Source: JAZGGS01 sp963749485
GTDB taxonomy: Bacteria > Bacteroidota > Ignavibacteria > Ignavibacteriales > Ignavibacteriaceae
NCBI GenBank assembly: GCA_963749485.1
Contig: CAVVMV010000003.1
Location: forward strand, 1 to 64,000
Reading direction: 5' to 3'
Length of the DNA stretch: 64,000 nucleotides
Shown: piece by piece, positions 1-9,460 of the stretch
Position numbering within the stretch: position 1 is the first letter of the stretch
Layout: each line of letters starts with the position of its first letter
Position numbers and translations under genes: made by a program
Notes under the pieces: generated by a model
Told to the model about the DNA's origin: nothing
Database searches by the model: none
Seen by the model: the letters and a program-made list of their open reading frames with translations, nothing else

Positions 1-362
1 TCAACAAGGTGAGCTGAAGCTTTTTCTTTTATAAAATTTACCACTTCTGCCGAATCAATCGCGGGTTCAGTATTCGGCATGCAAGCCACTGCTGTGAATC
101 CACCATTGGCAGCACTGTTACAACCGGTTTCAACTGTTTCCTTATCTTCCCTGCCTGGCTCTCTTAAATGAACATGCATATCAAAAAATCCGGGTACAAC
201 ATATTTATTTTCCAAATCGAGTTCTTTGGCTCCATCTAAATCTTCTTTACTTAATTTGCCAATTTTTGAAATGATACCATCAGTTAAAAGTATCGATATA
301 TTTTTTTCATCTATTTTCTGTTCAGGATGAAATAAGTTTACATTTTTTAAAGCTACTTTCAT
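1..362 (-). CDS. pyrC: dihydroorotase, N-terminal part (cut by window edge)
   Basis: Only about the first 120 residues are inside the window; the gene continues beyond base 1. The ATG is at 360-362, 11 nt after the stop of pyrB, so it is the third gene of the pyr operon. The metal-binding segment HVHLREPG (residues 63-70) is the signature of dihydroorotase, which cyclises carbamoyl-aspartate to dihydroorotate in the cytoplasm. It is preceded by the usual VVPGFFD strand and followed by the CMPNTEPAID segment typical of the amidohydrolase fold. No frame change is seen in the visible part. The assignment is firm, although completeness cannot be judged. Confidence 0.93.
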   Translation of the reverse strand, partial: MKVALKNVNLFHPEQKIDEKNISILLTDGIISKIGKLSKEDLDGAKELDLENKYVVPGFFDMHVHLREPGREDKETVETGCNSAANGGFTAVACMPNTEPAIDSAEVVNFIKEKASAHLV

Positions 363-373
363 CAACAAAATCC

Positions 374-1294
374 TTAGTTAAGTGTTCCTAATAAATAAAG
401 TACAGCCATACGAACAGCCACACCATTAGTAACCTGGTATAATATAATCTGGTTTGATCCATCAGCTACTTCGGAAGATAGTTCAACACCGCGGTTTATA
501 GGACCAGGATGCAGCAACAAAATATCTTTACCGTTTTTATCCAGTCTTTCCTGTGTAATTCCAAAATATTTTGCATACTCCCTTATAGAGGGAAAATATT
601 CTTTTGCTTTACGTTCGAGTTGAATGCGCAAAACATTAAGCACATCATTTTGCTGGATTGCTTCATCTATGTTATGAATTACATCAACTCCTAATTCCTC
701 TATATATCTCGGAATCATAGTTGAAGGACCGCACACGGAAACTTTTGCTCCCATAGTTATTAATCCGTAAATATTGGAAAGTGCAACCCTGCTATGGGCA
801 ACATCTCCAACAATACAAACTTTAAGTCCTTCTAACTTTCCAAGCTTTTGCCTGATTGAATACATATCCAGAAGTGCCTGTGTTGGATGTTCGTGGATGC
901 CGTCGCCGGCATTTATAATATTTGCGTCGCAAATATTTGTTAGGAATAACGGTACACCAGCAGCCCCGTGCCGTGCAACAACCATATCTACTTTCATTGC
1001 TTCGATGTTTCGCATAGTATCTTTAAAAGTCTCACCTTTGCTTACACTGCTGCCGGAAATTGAAAAGTTTATTGTATCTGCTGAGAGTCTTTTTTCAGCA
1101 AGTTCAAATGAAATTCTTGTTCTGGTAGAACTTTCGTAAAACAGGTTTACAATTGTTTTTCCCTGTAATGTAGGAACTTTTTTAATTGGTCTATCGAGAA
1201 TTTCCCTAAAGGTGTGTGCTGTATCCAGAATTAATTGAATATCTTCCTTTGGCACACCCTGCAATCCTAATAAATGTCTGCTGTTTAATGGCAT
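374..1294 (-). CDS. pyrB: aspartate carbamoyltransferase catalytic chain
   Basis: This protein of 306 aa is the normal length for the catalytic chain. It joins carbamoyl phosphate and aspartate, the committed step of pyrimidine synthesis. The carbamoyl-phosphate loop SSTRTR is at residues 55-60, HPTQALLD at 136-143, and the C-terminal HPGPINRGVEL segment binds aspartate. It sits between pyrR and pyrC with 11-nt gaps on each side, so it is co-transcribed and falls under the PyrR leader. No pyrI regulatory chain is visible here. Its paralogue argF lies at 5004-5996; the HPGPINRG motif (not HCLPAF) tells them apart. Confidence 0.96.
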   Translation of the reverse strand: MPLNSRHLLGLQGVPKEDIQLILDTAHTFREILDRPIKKVPTLQGKTIVNLFYESSTRTRISFELAEKRLSADTINFSISGSSVSKGETFKDTMRNIEAMKVDMVVARHGAAGVPLFLTNICDANIINAGDGIHEHPTQALLDMYSIRQKLGKLEGLKVCIVGDVAHSRVALSNIYGLITMGAKVSVCGPSTMIPRYIEELGVDVIHNIDEAIQQNDVLNVLRIQLERKAKEYFPSIREYAKYFGITQERLDKNGKDILLLHPGPINRGVELSSEVADGSNQIILYQVTNGVAVRMAVLYLLGTLN

Positions 1295-1305
1295 ATTAAA
1301 TTTAA

Positions 1306-1851
1306 TTATTCATTATTTACTTCAATAAGATAGATAGCATCTTCGCCATCAACTTCGTTCAATTTTACTTTAATTTCTTCGTTATGTGAAGTTGGTATAT
1401 TCTTACCTACATAATCAGCTCGTATAGGAAGTTCACGATGCCCTCTATCAACAAGAATACAAAGTTGAATGGAAGCTGGTCTTCCCATATCCATAAGAGC
1501 ATTCAACGCTGATCGAACAGTTCTGCCAGTATATAAAACATCATCGACTAGAATTATATTCTTTTCATTAAGATCGAAGGTAATGTTGGAAACAGATATT
1601 TCCGGCTGCTTAAGGCGGGTACGAAAATCATCGCGGTATAAAGTTGCATCAAGAACACCAAGTGGGAGTTCAGCGTTATCAATTTTTTTGATCTTTTCAG
1701 CAATCCTGTTCGCTAAAAATTCACCCCGTGTACGCATGCCGATTATTGCAAGATTTTTTGAACCCTTGTTTTTCTCAAGTATTTCGTGAGAAATTCTTGT
1801 TACGATTCTTTCAAGACCTTCCTGGTCTACTGGTTTTGATTTTATATTCAT
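1306..1851 (-). CDS. pyrR: PyrR bifunctional regulator / uracil phosphoribosyltransferase
   Basis: A type I phosphoribosyltransferase of 181 aa with the PRPP-binding motif VDDVLYTGRT (residues 102-111) and the PyrR-like DATLYRDD segment (68-75). PyrR proteins bind pyr mRNA in response to UMP/UTP and may also make UMP from uracil. I chose the ATG at 1849-1851: an AGAGGA Shine-Dalgarno lies about 9 nt upstream, and an in-frame TTG two codons earlier has none. The start overlaps the stop of a short leader ORF (ATGA). The Shine-Dalgarno lies inside a sequence matching the PyrR-binding RNA loop, which suggests feedback at translation. Confidence 0.95.
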   Translation of the reverse strand: MNIKSKPVDQEGLERIVTRISHEILEKNKGSKNLAIIGMRTRGEFLANRIAEKIKKIDNAELPLGVLDATLYRDDFRTRLKQPEISVSNITFDLNEKNIILVDDVLYTGRTVRSALNALMDMGRPASIQLCILVDRGHRELPIRADYVGKNIPTSHNEEIKVKLNEVDGEDAIYLIEVNNE

Positions 1852-1913
1852 ATACAAAAAATCCTCTTTGGATTAAATCCGCAGAGGTTAATAATGTTGT
1901 TAAATTTTTTCAT
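1848..1913 (-). CDS. putative 21-aa pyr leader peptide
   Basis: A short ORF of 21 codons starts at ATG 1911-1913, with a purine-rich AGAAGGAA stretch a few bases upstream. Its TGA overlaps the pyrR ATG as ATGA. The second half of the ORF covers the RNA hairpin that holds the pyrR Shine-Dalgarno. No conserved function is recognised. The arrangement suggests translational coupling or a leader peptide whose translation opens the hairpin; that is inference. It could also be a chance ORF. Confidence 0.4.
   Translation of the reverse strand: MKKFNNIINLCGFNPKRIFCI
1860..1887 (-). promoter_or_regulatory. PyrR-type RNA element covering the pyrR Shine-Dalgarno
   Basis: Read on the minus strand, 1874-1860 is AATCC-AAAGA-GGATT: a 5-bp stem with a 5-nt loop. 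It closely follows the PyrR binding loop consensus ARUCCNGNGAGGYU known from Bacillus, with two differences. The GAGG within it is the pyrR Shine-Dalgarno. An alternative hairpin pairs CCTCT (1887-1883) and GGAT with ATCC and AGAGG, which would also hide the ribosome site; a TTTTTT run follows. Both folds predict translational or attenuation control of pyrRBC. Confidence 0.6.
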
Positions 1914-1927
1914 TGCTTCCTTCTCCA

Positions 1928-1940
1928 TCTCTCCGGATAG
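1928..1940 (-). promoter_or_regulatory. second PyrR-loop-like motif in the pyr leader
   Basis: About 60 nt upstream of the first element, the minus strand reads ATCCGGAGAGAT. This matches the UCCNGNGAG core of the PyrR consensus but has A in place of the last G. It may be a second PyrR contact or part of the leader-ORF ribosome site. The evidence is a short motif only. Confidence 0.3.
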
Positions 1941-2014
1941 AATTAAAGGTTAATTAATAATTAAGTAAAGATAAATCTTATTTTATAAAATCCAAAATTT
2001 TTTCATCCAGGCAT

Positions 2015-2045
2015 AAAAAAAGGGACCCCACAATTGGGATCCCTT
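2015..2045 (-). terminator. rho-independent terminator of the OmpA-type gene
   Basis: On the minus strand, AAGGGATCCCA pairs with TGGGGTCCCTT (11 bp, one G-T pair, 4-nt loop), followed directly by a run of T. It lies just past the stop at 2070 and separates that gene from the pyr operon. Confidence 0.85.
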
Positions 2046-2069
2046 AATAAAAGTGTACTACAGAGTTAT

Positions 2070-3263
2070 TTATTTAGTATGAAATTCAACTCTTCTGTTA
2101 TAGAACCTGCTAACAGCATCTTTTTCATTGAAGAGTAATTCTCTCTTACCTTTACCAACAGTGGTTAATCTGCTGGCATTCACGCCTTTAGCAATGAGAT
2201 ATTTTTTAACTGTTTCAGCTCTGCGCTGAGAAAGTTTATCGTTATACTTATCAGAACCAATCTGATCTGTATGTCCCTGGATCTCAATATTAACATCTGT
2301 GTGACCTAAAAGAACTTGTGCAGCATGGTCTAATATCGGGTAAGCTTCCGGTCTTAGTGTAGCTTTGTTGAAATCAAAATTCACACCGATAAGAACCCAT
2401 GTGTCTTCAACAATTGCTTTGCCACAATGTCTTTTAACAATGTCTTCAATTCTGTTATAATCAATTTCACAAGGTTCGGTTTGATATCTTTTAACGATAT
2501 CTTCAATTTTATCATAATCAACTTCTGCAATACCTGTGTAAAGCTGGCAGTATTTTGATGGTTCGCCCTTACTGAAGTAATAGAGTAAACCAAGTTCTGC
2601 ATGTAATCCAACTATCGTTAGAATTTCCGCCGAAGAAGCTACCACCAAAGAAACCATCTTGACTACCGTCTCTGGTATCTCTTCCATCTATTTTGCTGTT
2701 ACCCATTGTATGGTATGTACCTTCACCACGCAATCTCCAATCTTCACTTATATTGATTTCTATACCAGCACCGATATTGAATTGTGCACCAGTGTTGGAT
2801 TCTCCGTCTAATGCACTTACAACATATCCGCCAGCACCATCATTCCATCTGGCATTTTCAGGTTTGTTATAATTAAATCCAATTCCGGTTACCAGAAATA
2901 ATGACCATGGTTCGCAGGGATTGAAGTAGTAAAGAAGATCAAGATCTCCAGTTATCATATCGTTTGTCACAAATTGATCAAAATAAGCTGATTGATTATA
3001 ATTTTCATAATACTGAGCTGCGACATGGTTATATGAAACTTTTAGTCTCGAAGCAACATGCTCTGACCAGTTTCTTTGAATGAAAAGATGACCACCATAA
3101 AATTCACTGGTATTCAGTGACGCTCCATTTATTCCCACATACATTGGATATGTAAAACCAAATCCAAATCCCCAGGCATCTGTGGCAACATAACGATCCT
3201 GAGCAAAAGTTACTACTGGAAAGTAGTAGATATCAGCGAGAATAATGTAATTGTTCTCTTCAT
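2070..3263 (-). CDS. OmpA-family outer membrane protein (frame broken twice)
   Basis: The complete product would be about 397 aa. The start is ATG 3263, with a signal sequence beginning MKRTITLFS and ending near FAQ. The N-terminal half is an 8-strand OmpA-like barrel, and the last 100 residues are an OmpA C-terminal domain with the peptidoglycan-binding motif IQGHTDQIGSD and LSQRRAETV. Between them lies a linker with two near-identical copies of DYxxIEDIVKR. Frame changes occur near 3200-3240 (inside the signal peptide) and near 2600-2640 (end of barrel); the protein reads smoothly across both when the frame is switched. It anchors the outer membrane to the cell wall. The terminator at 2015 closes a single-gene unit. 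Confidence 0.85.
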
Positions 3264-3543
3264 AAGGTTTCCCTCGTTTATTGTTGTAGAGTAATTGTTA
3301 ACTAAATTCTTTATAAAATATATTCTTAAACGTTAAAATATACTTATTTTCTCAAAAAAAGATATTACATTTTATCAACAAAAACAACATTTTTTTATTT
3401 TTTATTAAATTTAATTTCTACGCTATAAACAGGTCAAAGTGGGTCAAAAATCATTCCAGCACATTTTTTACACTAAGAATTGATTTTCTCTAATAAAAGT
3501 TCATATTTGTAAGGTAATTTTTTCAGAAATGTAAAATTACTTT

Positions 3544-3618
3544 CGGGGTGTAGCGCAGCCCGGTTAGCGCGCTTCGTTCGGGACGAAGAGGTCGGGAGTT
3601 CGAATCTCCCCACCCCGA
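3544..3618 (+). tRNA. tRNA-Pro (anticodon CGG)
   Basis: A full cloverleaf is present: acceptor CGGGGTG/CACCCCG, D stem GCGC/GCGC, anticodon stem CTTCG/CGAAG with loop TTCGGGA (anticodon CGG, reading CCG), and T arm GGGAG-TTCGAAT-CTCCC. The discriminator is A and CCA is not encoded. It is close to enterobacterial proK in sequence. Confidence 0.96.
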
Positions 3619-3775
3619 CTATGTTATTTGTTCTTTACATTATTTTCAGTAAATCTCTCAACCGATACTATGTGGGTCATATTTATGAGCTTCAAATTAC
3701 CACATTGTACAGAACCACTAACTTTCCGTATTTTTAATATTAGATTAATACCAAAGTTGTAAAGAAAATTCCGAT

Positions 3776-4928
3776 ATGCGGGCTTTATACTTCAAAGCAT
3801 TCTTAATTTTGTTATTCTGTTCAATTGTTTCACTTGCACAAGAATTTTCTGATTCTATAATAGTAAAAAAATCCGTTGATACATTTAACTGCGAAAGATG
3901 TAGAGAAGGATGTTAAACTTCTCTCTTTAGGATTCACATATCATTATGGCTTTGCAATTCCCCATGCAAAAGAAGTAGTCAACATAAAAGGAACTAACCC
4001 TGTAGGATACGAATTAAATTTTAGCTGGCTGCTTAACACCAAAGAAACCTGGGATGACTGCCATTGTTACCCGCGTCTGGGATTGTTTCTCTCCTATTAT
4101 GATTTTGATATAACTGAAGTTTTTGGTTACGGTTATGTTGCCGGAATGCATTTTACACATTTCTTCGGTTTGCCTTCAACATTTAATTTTTTGCTTCACG
4201 GGAAAGCAGGACTGTCATACTTAACAAAACCTTACGATAAAGAAACTCACCCGGAAAACATGTCATATTCTACTCATCTCAACTATCTGCTTTCAGCCGG
4301 TGGAGGATTAAGGTTCGAAATAAGTAAAAAAGTTGAAGCTCAATTCCTTGTTAGTTGGAATCATAATTCGAATGCTGCGTTAACGGAACCGAATGGTGGA
4401 ATAAATTATCCTGCACTAAGTTTGGGTTTGGGTTACACATTTAATCCAATTGAAATTAAACCAAGAACTCATCCCGATCCTTATCTTAAGGCTGAAAAAA
4501 AGGTACGATGGGATATAGGTTTGTTCTGGGGAATTTCCTCAATGCCTTTTCCTGATCCGACACAGGTTCCCATGTTTGGAATAAATGTAATAAGAAGCTG
4601 GCAGGTTATGAGGTTTGGTGCTGTAACTGCTGGAGCTGAGCTTGAGATGAACGGACGAGCAAGATTAAGAGTTCAGAGAGGAACTATTGAAGATATAAGC
4701 CCCTGGAGAGGTTCTCTGCAAGGCGGCTGGGAGTTTTTAATGGGAAAAACCATTTTCTCTGTTCAACTGGGTATATATATTTATAGACCTTATAAACTTA
4801 AGGATGATATTTACCAGCGTTACGGATTGGTACACAGAATATTTGATAATTTCTTTGTTGGTATTAACATGAAATCTTACCGTAATTATGCAGATCATCT
4901 TGATTTAAGACTTACTTATAGTTTTTAA
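3776..4928 (+). CDS. PagL-like lipid A deacylase / acyloxyacyl hydrolase family barrel (one frameshift)
   Basis: A secreted outer-membrane barrel of about 383 aa. ATG 3776 begins a signal peptide that ends near SLAQ. The frame then breaks at the A7 run 3865-3871; with six A the reading continues through the long open frame to 4928. The motif HNSNAALTEPNGG, followed by alternating hydrophobic strands and GLGYTF, matches the His-Ser catalytic region of the PagL/acyloxyacyl hydrolase family of Bacteroidota, which removes a 3-O-acyl chain from lipid A. About 150 further residues follow, beyond the usual PagL domain, and look like extra barrel strands (WDIGLFWGISS, LRLTYSF end). Substrate is inferred from family only. 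The gene stands alone between tRNA-Pro and argF. Confidence 0.65.
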
Positions 4929-5003
4929 TTATTAAACTTTTAATTTTACTTACTAAATTAGAATCAATTTTTAAGTATAACTGAATAAAAATCGGAGTTA
5001 ATT

Positions 5004-5996
5004 ATGTTGAAGAACAGAAGCTTTTTAAAACTATTAGATTTTACCCCCGAAGAAATAAATTATTTATTGAATCTCTCTAAAGAACTTAAAGCTGCAAAAA
5101 AAACTGGTACCGAAGAACAAAAGTTAAAAGGAAAAAATATTGCTTTAATATTTGAGAAAAGTTCTACAAGAACTCGCTGTGCATTTGAAGTTGCTGCTTT
5201 AGATCAGGGAGCGCATGTTACTTATCTTGGTCCTTCAGGTTCTCAGATAGGACATAAAGAATCGATGAAAGATACCGCACGAGTTTTAGGCAGAATGTAT
5301 GATGGAATTGAGTACCGCGGCTTCGGACAGAAGATTGTTGAAGAACTTGCAGAGTTTTCAGGAGTGCCTGTTTGGAATGGTTTAACAGATGAGTATCATC
5401 CCACACAAGTTCTTGCAGATTTTATGACAATGATTGAACATAGTAAGAAAAAATTATCTGATATCTCATTTTGCTATTTAGGTGATGCAAGAAACAATAT
5501 GGGAAATTCATTACTTGTGGGTGGAGCAAAATTAGGAATGGATGTAAGATTGTGCGCACCAAAAGATAATCAACCAGAAGAAGAACTTGTAGACTGCTGC
5601 AACAGTATTGCTGAAGAAACCGGAGCTAAAATAACCTTAACGGAAAATGTTGAAGAAGGTGTTAAAGGAGTAGATTTTCTTTACACAGATGTTTGGGTAT
5701 CAATGGGTGAAGCTAAAGAAGTTTGGGAAGAAAGAATTAATCTTCTAAAACCTTATCAAATAAATCAAAAAGTTATTAAACTAACTGGAAATCCTAATGT
5801 TAAATTTCTCCATTGTCTTCCTGCCTTTCATAACCGGGAGACAAAAGTTGGAGAAGAAATTTTCCAGAAGTATGGATTGGATGGAATGGAAGTAACCGAA
5901 GAAGTTTTTGAATCTGAACACTCAATAGTTTTTGATGAAGCAGAGAATCGTCTTCATACAATTAAAGCGGTTATGGTAGCAACGTTAGCGAAATGA
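5004..5996 (+). CDS. argF: ornithine carbamoyltransferase
   Basis: This intact protein of 330 aa has the normal family length. It makes citrulline from ornithine and carbamoyl phosphate in arginine synthesis. Visible motifs are the carbamoyl-phosphate site SSTRTR, HPTQVLADF, and HCLPAFH near residue 273; HCLPAF is specific for ornithine over aspartate transcarbamylases. ATG 5004 is preceded by CGGAG at a suitable distance. No other arginine genes are adjacent, so it appears to be a stand-alone gene. It lies in the same window as its paralogue pyrB but on the other strand. Confidence 0.95.
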   Translation: MLKNRSFLKLLDFTPEEINYLLNLSKELKAAKKTGTEEQKLKGKNIALIFEKSSTRTRCAFEVAALDQGAHVTYLGPSGSQIGHKESMKDTARVLGRMYDGIEYRGFGQKIVEELAEFSGVPVWNGLTDEYHPTQVLADFMTMIEHSKKKLSDISFCYLGDARNNMGNSLLVGGAKLGMDVRLCAPKDNQPEEELVDCCNSIAEETGAKITLTENVEEGVKGVDFLYTDVWVSMGEAKEVWEERINLLKPYQINQKVIKLTGNPNVKFLHCLPAFHNRETKVGEEIFQKYGLDGMEVTEEVFESEHSIVFDEAENRLHTIKAVMVATLAK

Positions 5997-6062
5997 ATGC
6001 AACTCATCCCGCTAAAGCAGGACTCATTTTATTATTATTTATAATATTTTGAAAATAATATC

Positions 6063-7203
6063 TTGTACAACTACCAAAAAACTAACCGGTATTTTGCACA
6101 AGCTGCAGATGATATAAAAGATATTGTAGAAGAGGAACTTATTTCATTTGGTGCGCAAAAGACTTCGCAAGCGTATTGTGGGATTCATTTTACCGCGAAT
6201 ACAAAAGTGCTTTATACAATTAATTTTCAATCACGTCTCATAAACCGTGTATTGGCACCTTTGGTTTCATTCAATTGTAGTTCGGATGACCAGTTATACA
6301 AAGGAGCTTTGCAAGTTAGTTGGGAAGATTTCCTTGATCCTTCTAAAACATTTGCTGTATTTGCATCAGTAACTAATAGTTATATCCAACATTCCAAATT
6401 TGCCTCTCTTCGTTTAAAAGATGCGATAGTTGATTACTTGAGGGACCGTACAGGCAACCGTCCTTCAATCGATACAAGAGAACCGGATATATGGCTTAAT
6501 CTTCATATTGAAAATAACGAAGCTACAATTAGTTTGGATACATCAGGTGGCTCTCTGCATCGCCGTGGTTACCGTAAACAAAGTATTCGAGCGCCAATGG
6601 TTGAGACGTTAGCCGCCGCCATCATTAATTATTCCGGATGGGATGGTAAATCAGCTTTGTATGATCCTTTTTGCGGTTCGGGCACTTTGCTTTGTGAAGC
6701 ATATATGTTTGCATCTAAAACTCCTCCATCTATCTTTCGTAAAAATTTTGGTTTTGAAAAACTTCCTGATTTTAATCTTTCTCTTTGGAAGAACATTAAA
6801 GAAGACGCATTAGAGAAAATAATCCCGGTTAAAAAAGACGCTATTGCTGGAAGTGATATTTCTGCGGATGCCGTAGAAGCATCAATCACCAACTGTAAAG
6901 TGATTGATAAGGAAAATGTAATTGAAATTGAGAACTATGATGTTTTTGATATCGATAAAATTGATGGAACTACTATAATTTGCAATCCACCTTATGGAAT
7001 AAGGATGGGGAAAACCGATGACCTTAGTGACTTCTATAAAAAATTTGGTGACTTTCTAAAACAGCGTTGTAAAAACTCAGCAGCATTTATTTACTTTGGT
7101 GATAGAAAGTATATTAAAAACATCGGATTAAAACCATCCTGGAAAAAGCTCGCTTTCAAATGGTGGACTTGATGGACGACTTGTAAAATATGAGTTGTAT
7201 TAA
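6063..7203 (+). CDS. THUMP-domain class I RNA methyltransferase (RlmL/YcbY N-half type)
   Basis: The product is about 380 aa. An N-terminal THUMP region (about 1-160) is followed by a Rossmann methyltransferase domain with YDPFCGSGTLLCEA (SAM binding, about 198-211) and the catalytic NPPYG motif (about 309-313). These are N2-guanine methyltransferases acting on 23S rRNA, like the first half of RlmL. The frame breaks at the A5 run 7143-7147; with four A it continues to a stop at 7203, ending NGGLDGRLVKYELY, which is the expected family C-terminus. The start is TTG 6063, since an in-frame TAA precedes it and no ATG is available; it is the least certain point. Confidence 0.85.
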
Positions 7204-7273
7204 AGTTTTTAATTGTTGAAATTCTGCATTAAAGAAAAAATAATCAAGTAAAATTACTTTTTAAGAAAATATT

Positions 7274-8150
7274 TTACTCTTCAAGCCTTGTCTTGTCTTT
7301 GGAAGAATATTTTTCACGTTTAATTTGAGTTGAACCATCTGGTTTCTTCCAATAGTCTCTCTGTTTTTTAAATGGCAGCAAGAGAACATTACCAAAATTA
7401 TTATCTCCGGATTTTGTATAACCCGGCACACCAATCACAATTTCTTTGTGCGGAACATTTAAACGAATTGATTTGTGCAGCCGATCCCACCAGGAAAAGA
7501 CTGTGGAAAAATTTGAATCGGTTTCATTCCTGAATTGTGAATGATGTATTGCATGCATTCTAGGTGTTACAATTATTTTGTTTAGAATCCTCTCAAACCT
7601 AATTGGAAGTTTTATATTGCTGTGTTGAAATATTGTATTGAGCCGTGAAACATATTTCATAAATTAAAAACGCAACAGGTGTAATTCCAATTATTGATAT
7701 TTGAACAATCCGGAAGATTGCCGATAATGCAATTTCACCAAAGTGAAATCTGAATGATGTAGAGACATCAAGATCGGGGTCAATATGATGAACATTGTGG
7801 AAACGCCAGAGAACCGGAACCTTGTGATTTGCCAAATGCCAGTAATAAAATGCAAGATCCATCAAAAGAAAAGCTATTATACCTTCGATGACTGCCGGAA
7901 GCCTGATTAAATATAATATGCCAAAATTATTTTCTGAACTCCAGCTAATAGCATTCTTCGCTGCTGGAGAAACCAGGAAAAACACAACCATAAAAGAAAT
8001 AACACTTAAGGAAGCATTTATTATTAATCTTACAACTAATGAATGGGTTTTATTCCGTAATGGGAAAAAATGTTCAAGAGATAGAAGAGATAAAAATATT
8101 ACGATGAAAACGATAGCGACAATAATTGGAGATAAAGAATTAAAATTCAT
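7274..8150 (-). CDS. fatty acid hydroxylase / sterol desaturase family membrane protein (one frameshift)
   Basis: A multi-pass membrane di-iron enzyme of about 290 aa, starting at ATG 8150. The family histidine boxes are present: HLANH, HNVHHID and, after the frame change, HAIHHSQF. Four to five hydrophobic segments fill the N-terminal half. The frame changes near 7635-7660 (the text moves from FTAQYN to IFQHSNIKLP). Members hydroxylate or desaturate lipids such as sterols, carotenoids or acyl chains; the substrate cannot be told here. It lies downstream of the Omp85-type gene on the same strand with a 47-nt gap and may be co-transcribed. Confidence 0.8.
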
Positions 8151-8197
8151 TTTATTTTATTCTGTCACGAATTGGTTCACGACAGATTTGTTTTTTA

Positions 8198-9295
8198 TCA
8201 AAACGCCTGGTTTAAACTAAAATAAATGCCACTTGTGTTTTTGCCAAATCCAACATCCGCTCTTAAGTCAATTAATTCAATCTCATCAATTCTAAATCTT
8301 ACCCCTAATCCGTAAGAAAATTTAAACTTAGTCATTTCAAACTTAGAGAGACTACTGGCAACATCTCCCATACCAATAAATCCTACTAAACCAAATCTCC
8401 ACCATACTCTAATTCGATACTCAATTTGAGTTGCAAAGTAATGCCTATCTCTATATCGCCCGGTAAAGTAACCTCTCATTATATTCTCTCCGCCAAGAGG
8501 AGGTACATCATAAAACGGAGAAGAACCGGATATAAAATTATAAAACATCTGGAATGCTAAAATCTGATTACCAGATATTTTTTGAAATCTTCTCAGATCT
8601 ATTATTGTTTTTGTGTATCCAAAATCACTACCAATTTCCCTGGTGAAAAAGGTTGAGGATAATTCGTAGAAACCACCACTCGCAGGATAGAATATATTAT
8701 TCCTGGAATCGTAACTTACGACAAAACCTAAACCTGAAGTTAATCCACCTCCCCCGCCATAAACCATGCCGGATTGCAAATATGGATTCTCCCTTACATC
8801 AACAACATTATAGTTTCGAATTTCATACACAACGCCAGCATTTAAGTTATGAGAAATTTGTCTTTGAAATTTGATCAATGCTAAACTACTTCTTGCTTCA
8901 TAATTAGGATTATCTATTTCCGCAGTATTATTTCCTGCACTATAAAATTTATCAATCACTTTAGAATAGTTTAAATAAGCAGAAATATAATATTTATCAT
9001 CATCATAATATATTTCTGGTTTTGAAGAAAAACTATATTGTGTATTAAGCGTATAATAACCATACACTTCAATTTTTGATGGCTTAGAATTCAAACTATC
9101 CGAAAAGCGGAACGATAATATTCCAAGAGCGCCGAGAGCAAGATTTGATTCGGGAGAGTAAAAAATAATTGGGGCAGCAAACCAATTTAAATCATCAGTT
9201 TCTACAGAATCTTTCTCCTGTGCGCTTAGATAAATCGGCAGCATCACAATTGAAATAATTAGGATAATAAAATGGCTGGCTTTCATTCTAAACAT
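8198..9295 (-). CDS. Omp85/BamA-type surface antigen barrel without POTRA domains
   Basis: An intact protein of 365 aa (or 362 if the second ATG at 9286 is used) with a signal peptide ending near LSAQ. The body is antiparallel barrel strands. The segment GGENIMRGYFTGRYRDRHY fits the conserved lid-loop (VRGY/RGF) motif of bacterial surface antigen (D15) barrels. There is no room for POTRA repeats, so this is a short Omp85-superfamily member and not BamA itself. Such short barrels are common in Bacteroidota, often with unknown cargo. The C-terminus ends in Phe, as usual for Bam-inserted barrels. Confidence 0.75.
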   Translation of the reverse strand: MFRMKASHFIILIISIVMLPIYLSAQEKDSVETDDLNWFAAPIIFYSPESNLALGALGILSFRFSDSLNSKPSKIEVYGYYTLNTQYSFSSKPEIYYDDDKYYISAYLNYSKVIDKFYSAGNNTAEIDNPNYEARSSLALIKFQRQISHNLNAGVVYEIRNYNVVDVRENPYLQSGMVYGGGGGLTSGLGFVVSYDSRNNIFYPASGGFYELSSTFFTREIGSDFGYTKTIIDLRRFQKISGNQILAFQMFYNFISGSSPFYDVPPLGGENIMRGYFTGRYRDRHYFATQIEYRIRVWWRFGLVGFIGMGDVASSLSKFEMTKFKFSYGLGVRFRIDEIELIDLRADVGFGKNTSGIYFSLNQAF

Positions 9296-9460
9296 TAAAA
9301 TCTGCTCTAATTAGATTTTTATCTTACTTTAATATATTAAAATTGAGAACAATATCTTTCATTGCCCCTTAGTAAATCGGCTTCATAATACACTCAAATA
9401 TTTTGTTTGCATTTCAACTTTGCGCGAGAACATTTCTCGCAAAAGTGCGAAGCCGCTAAG

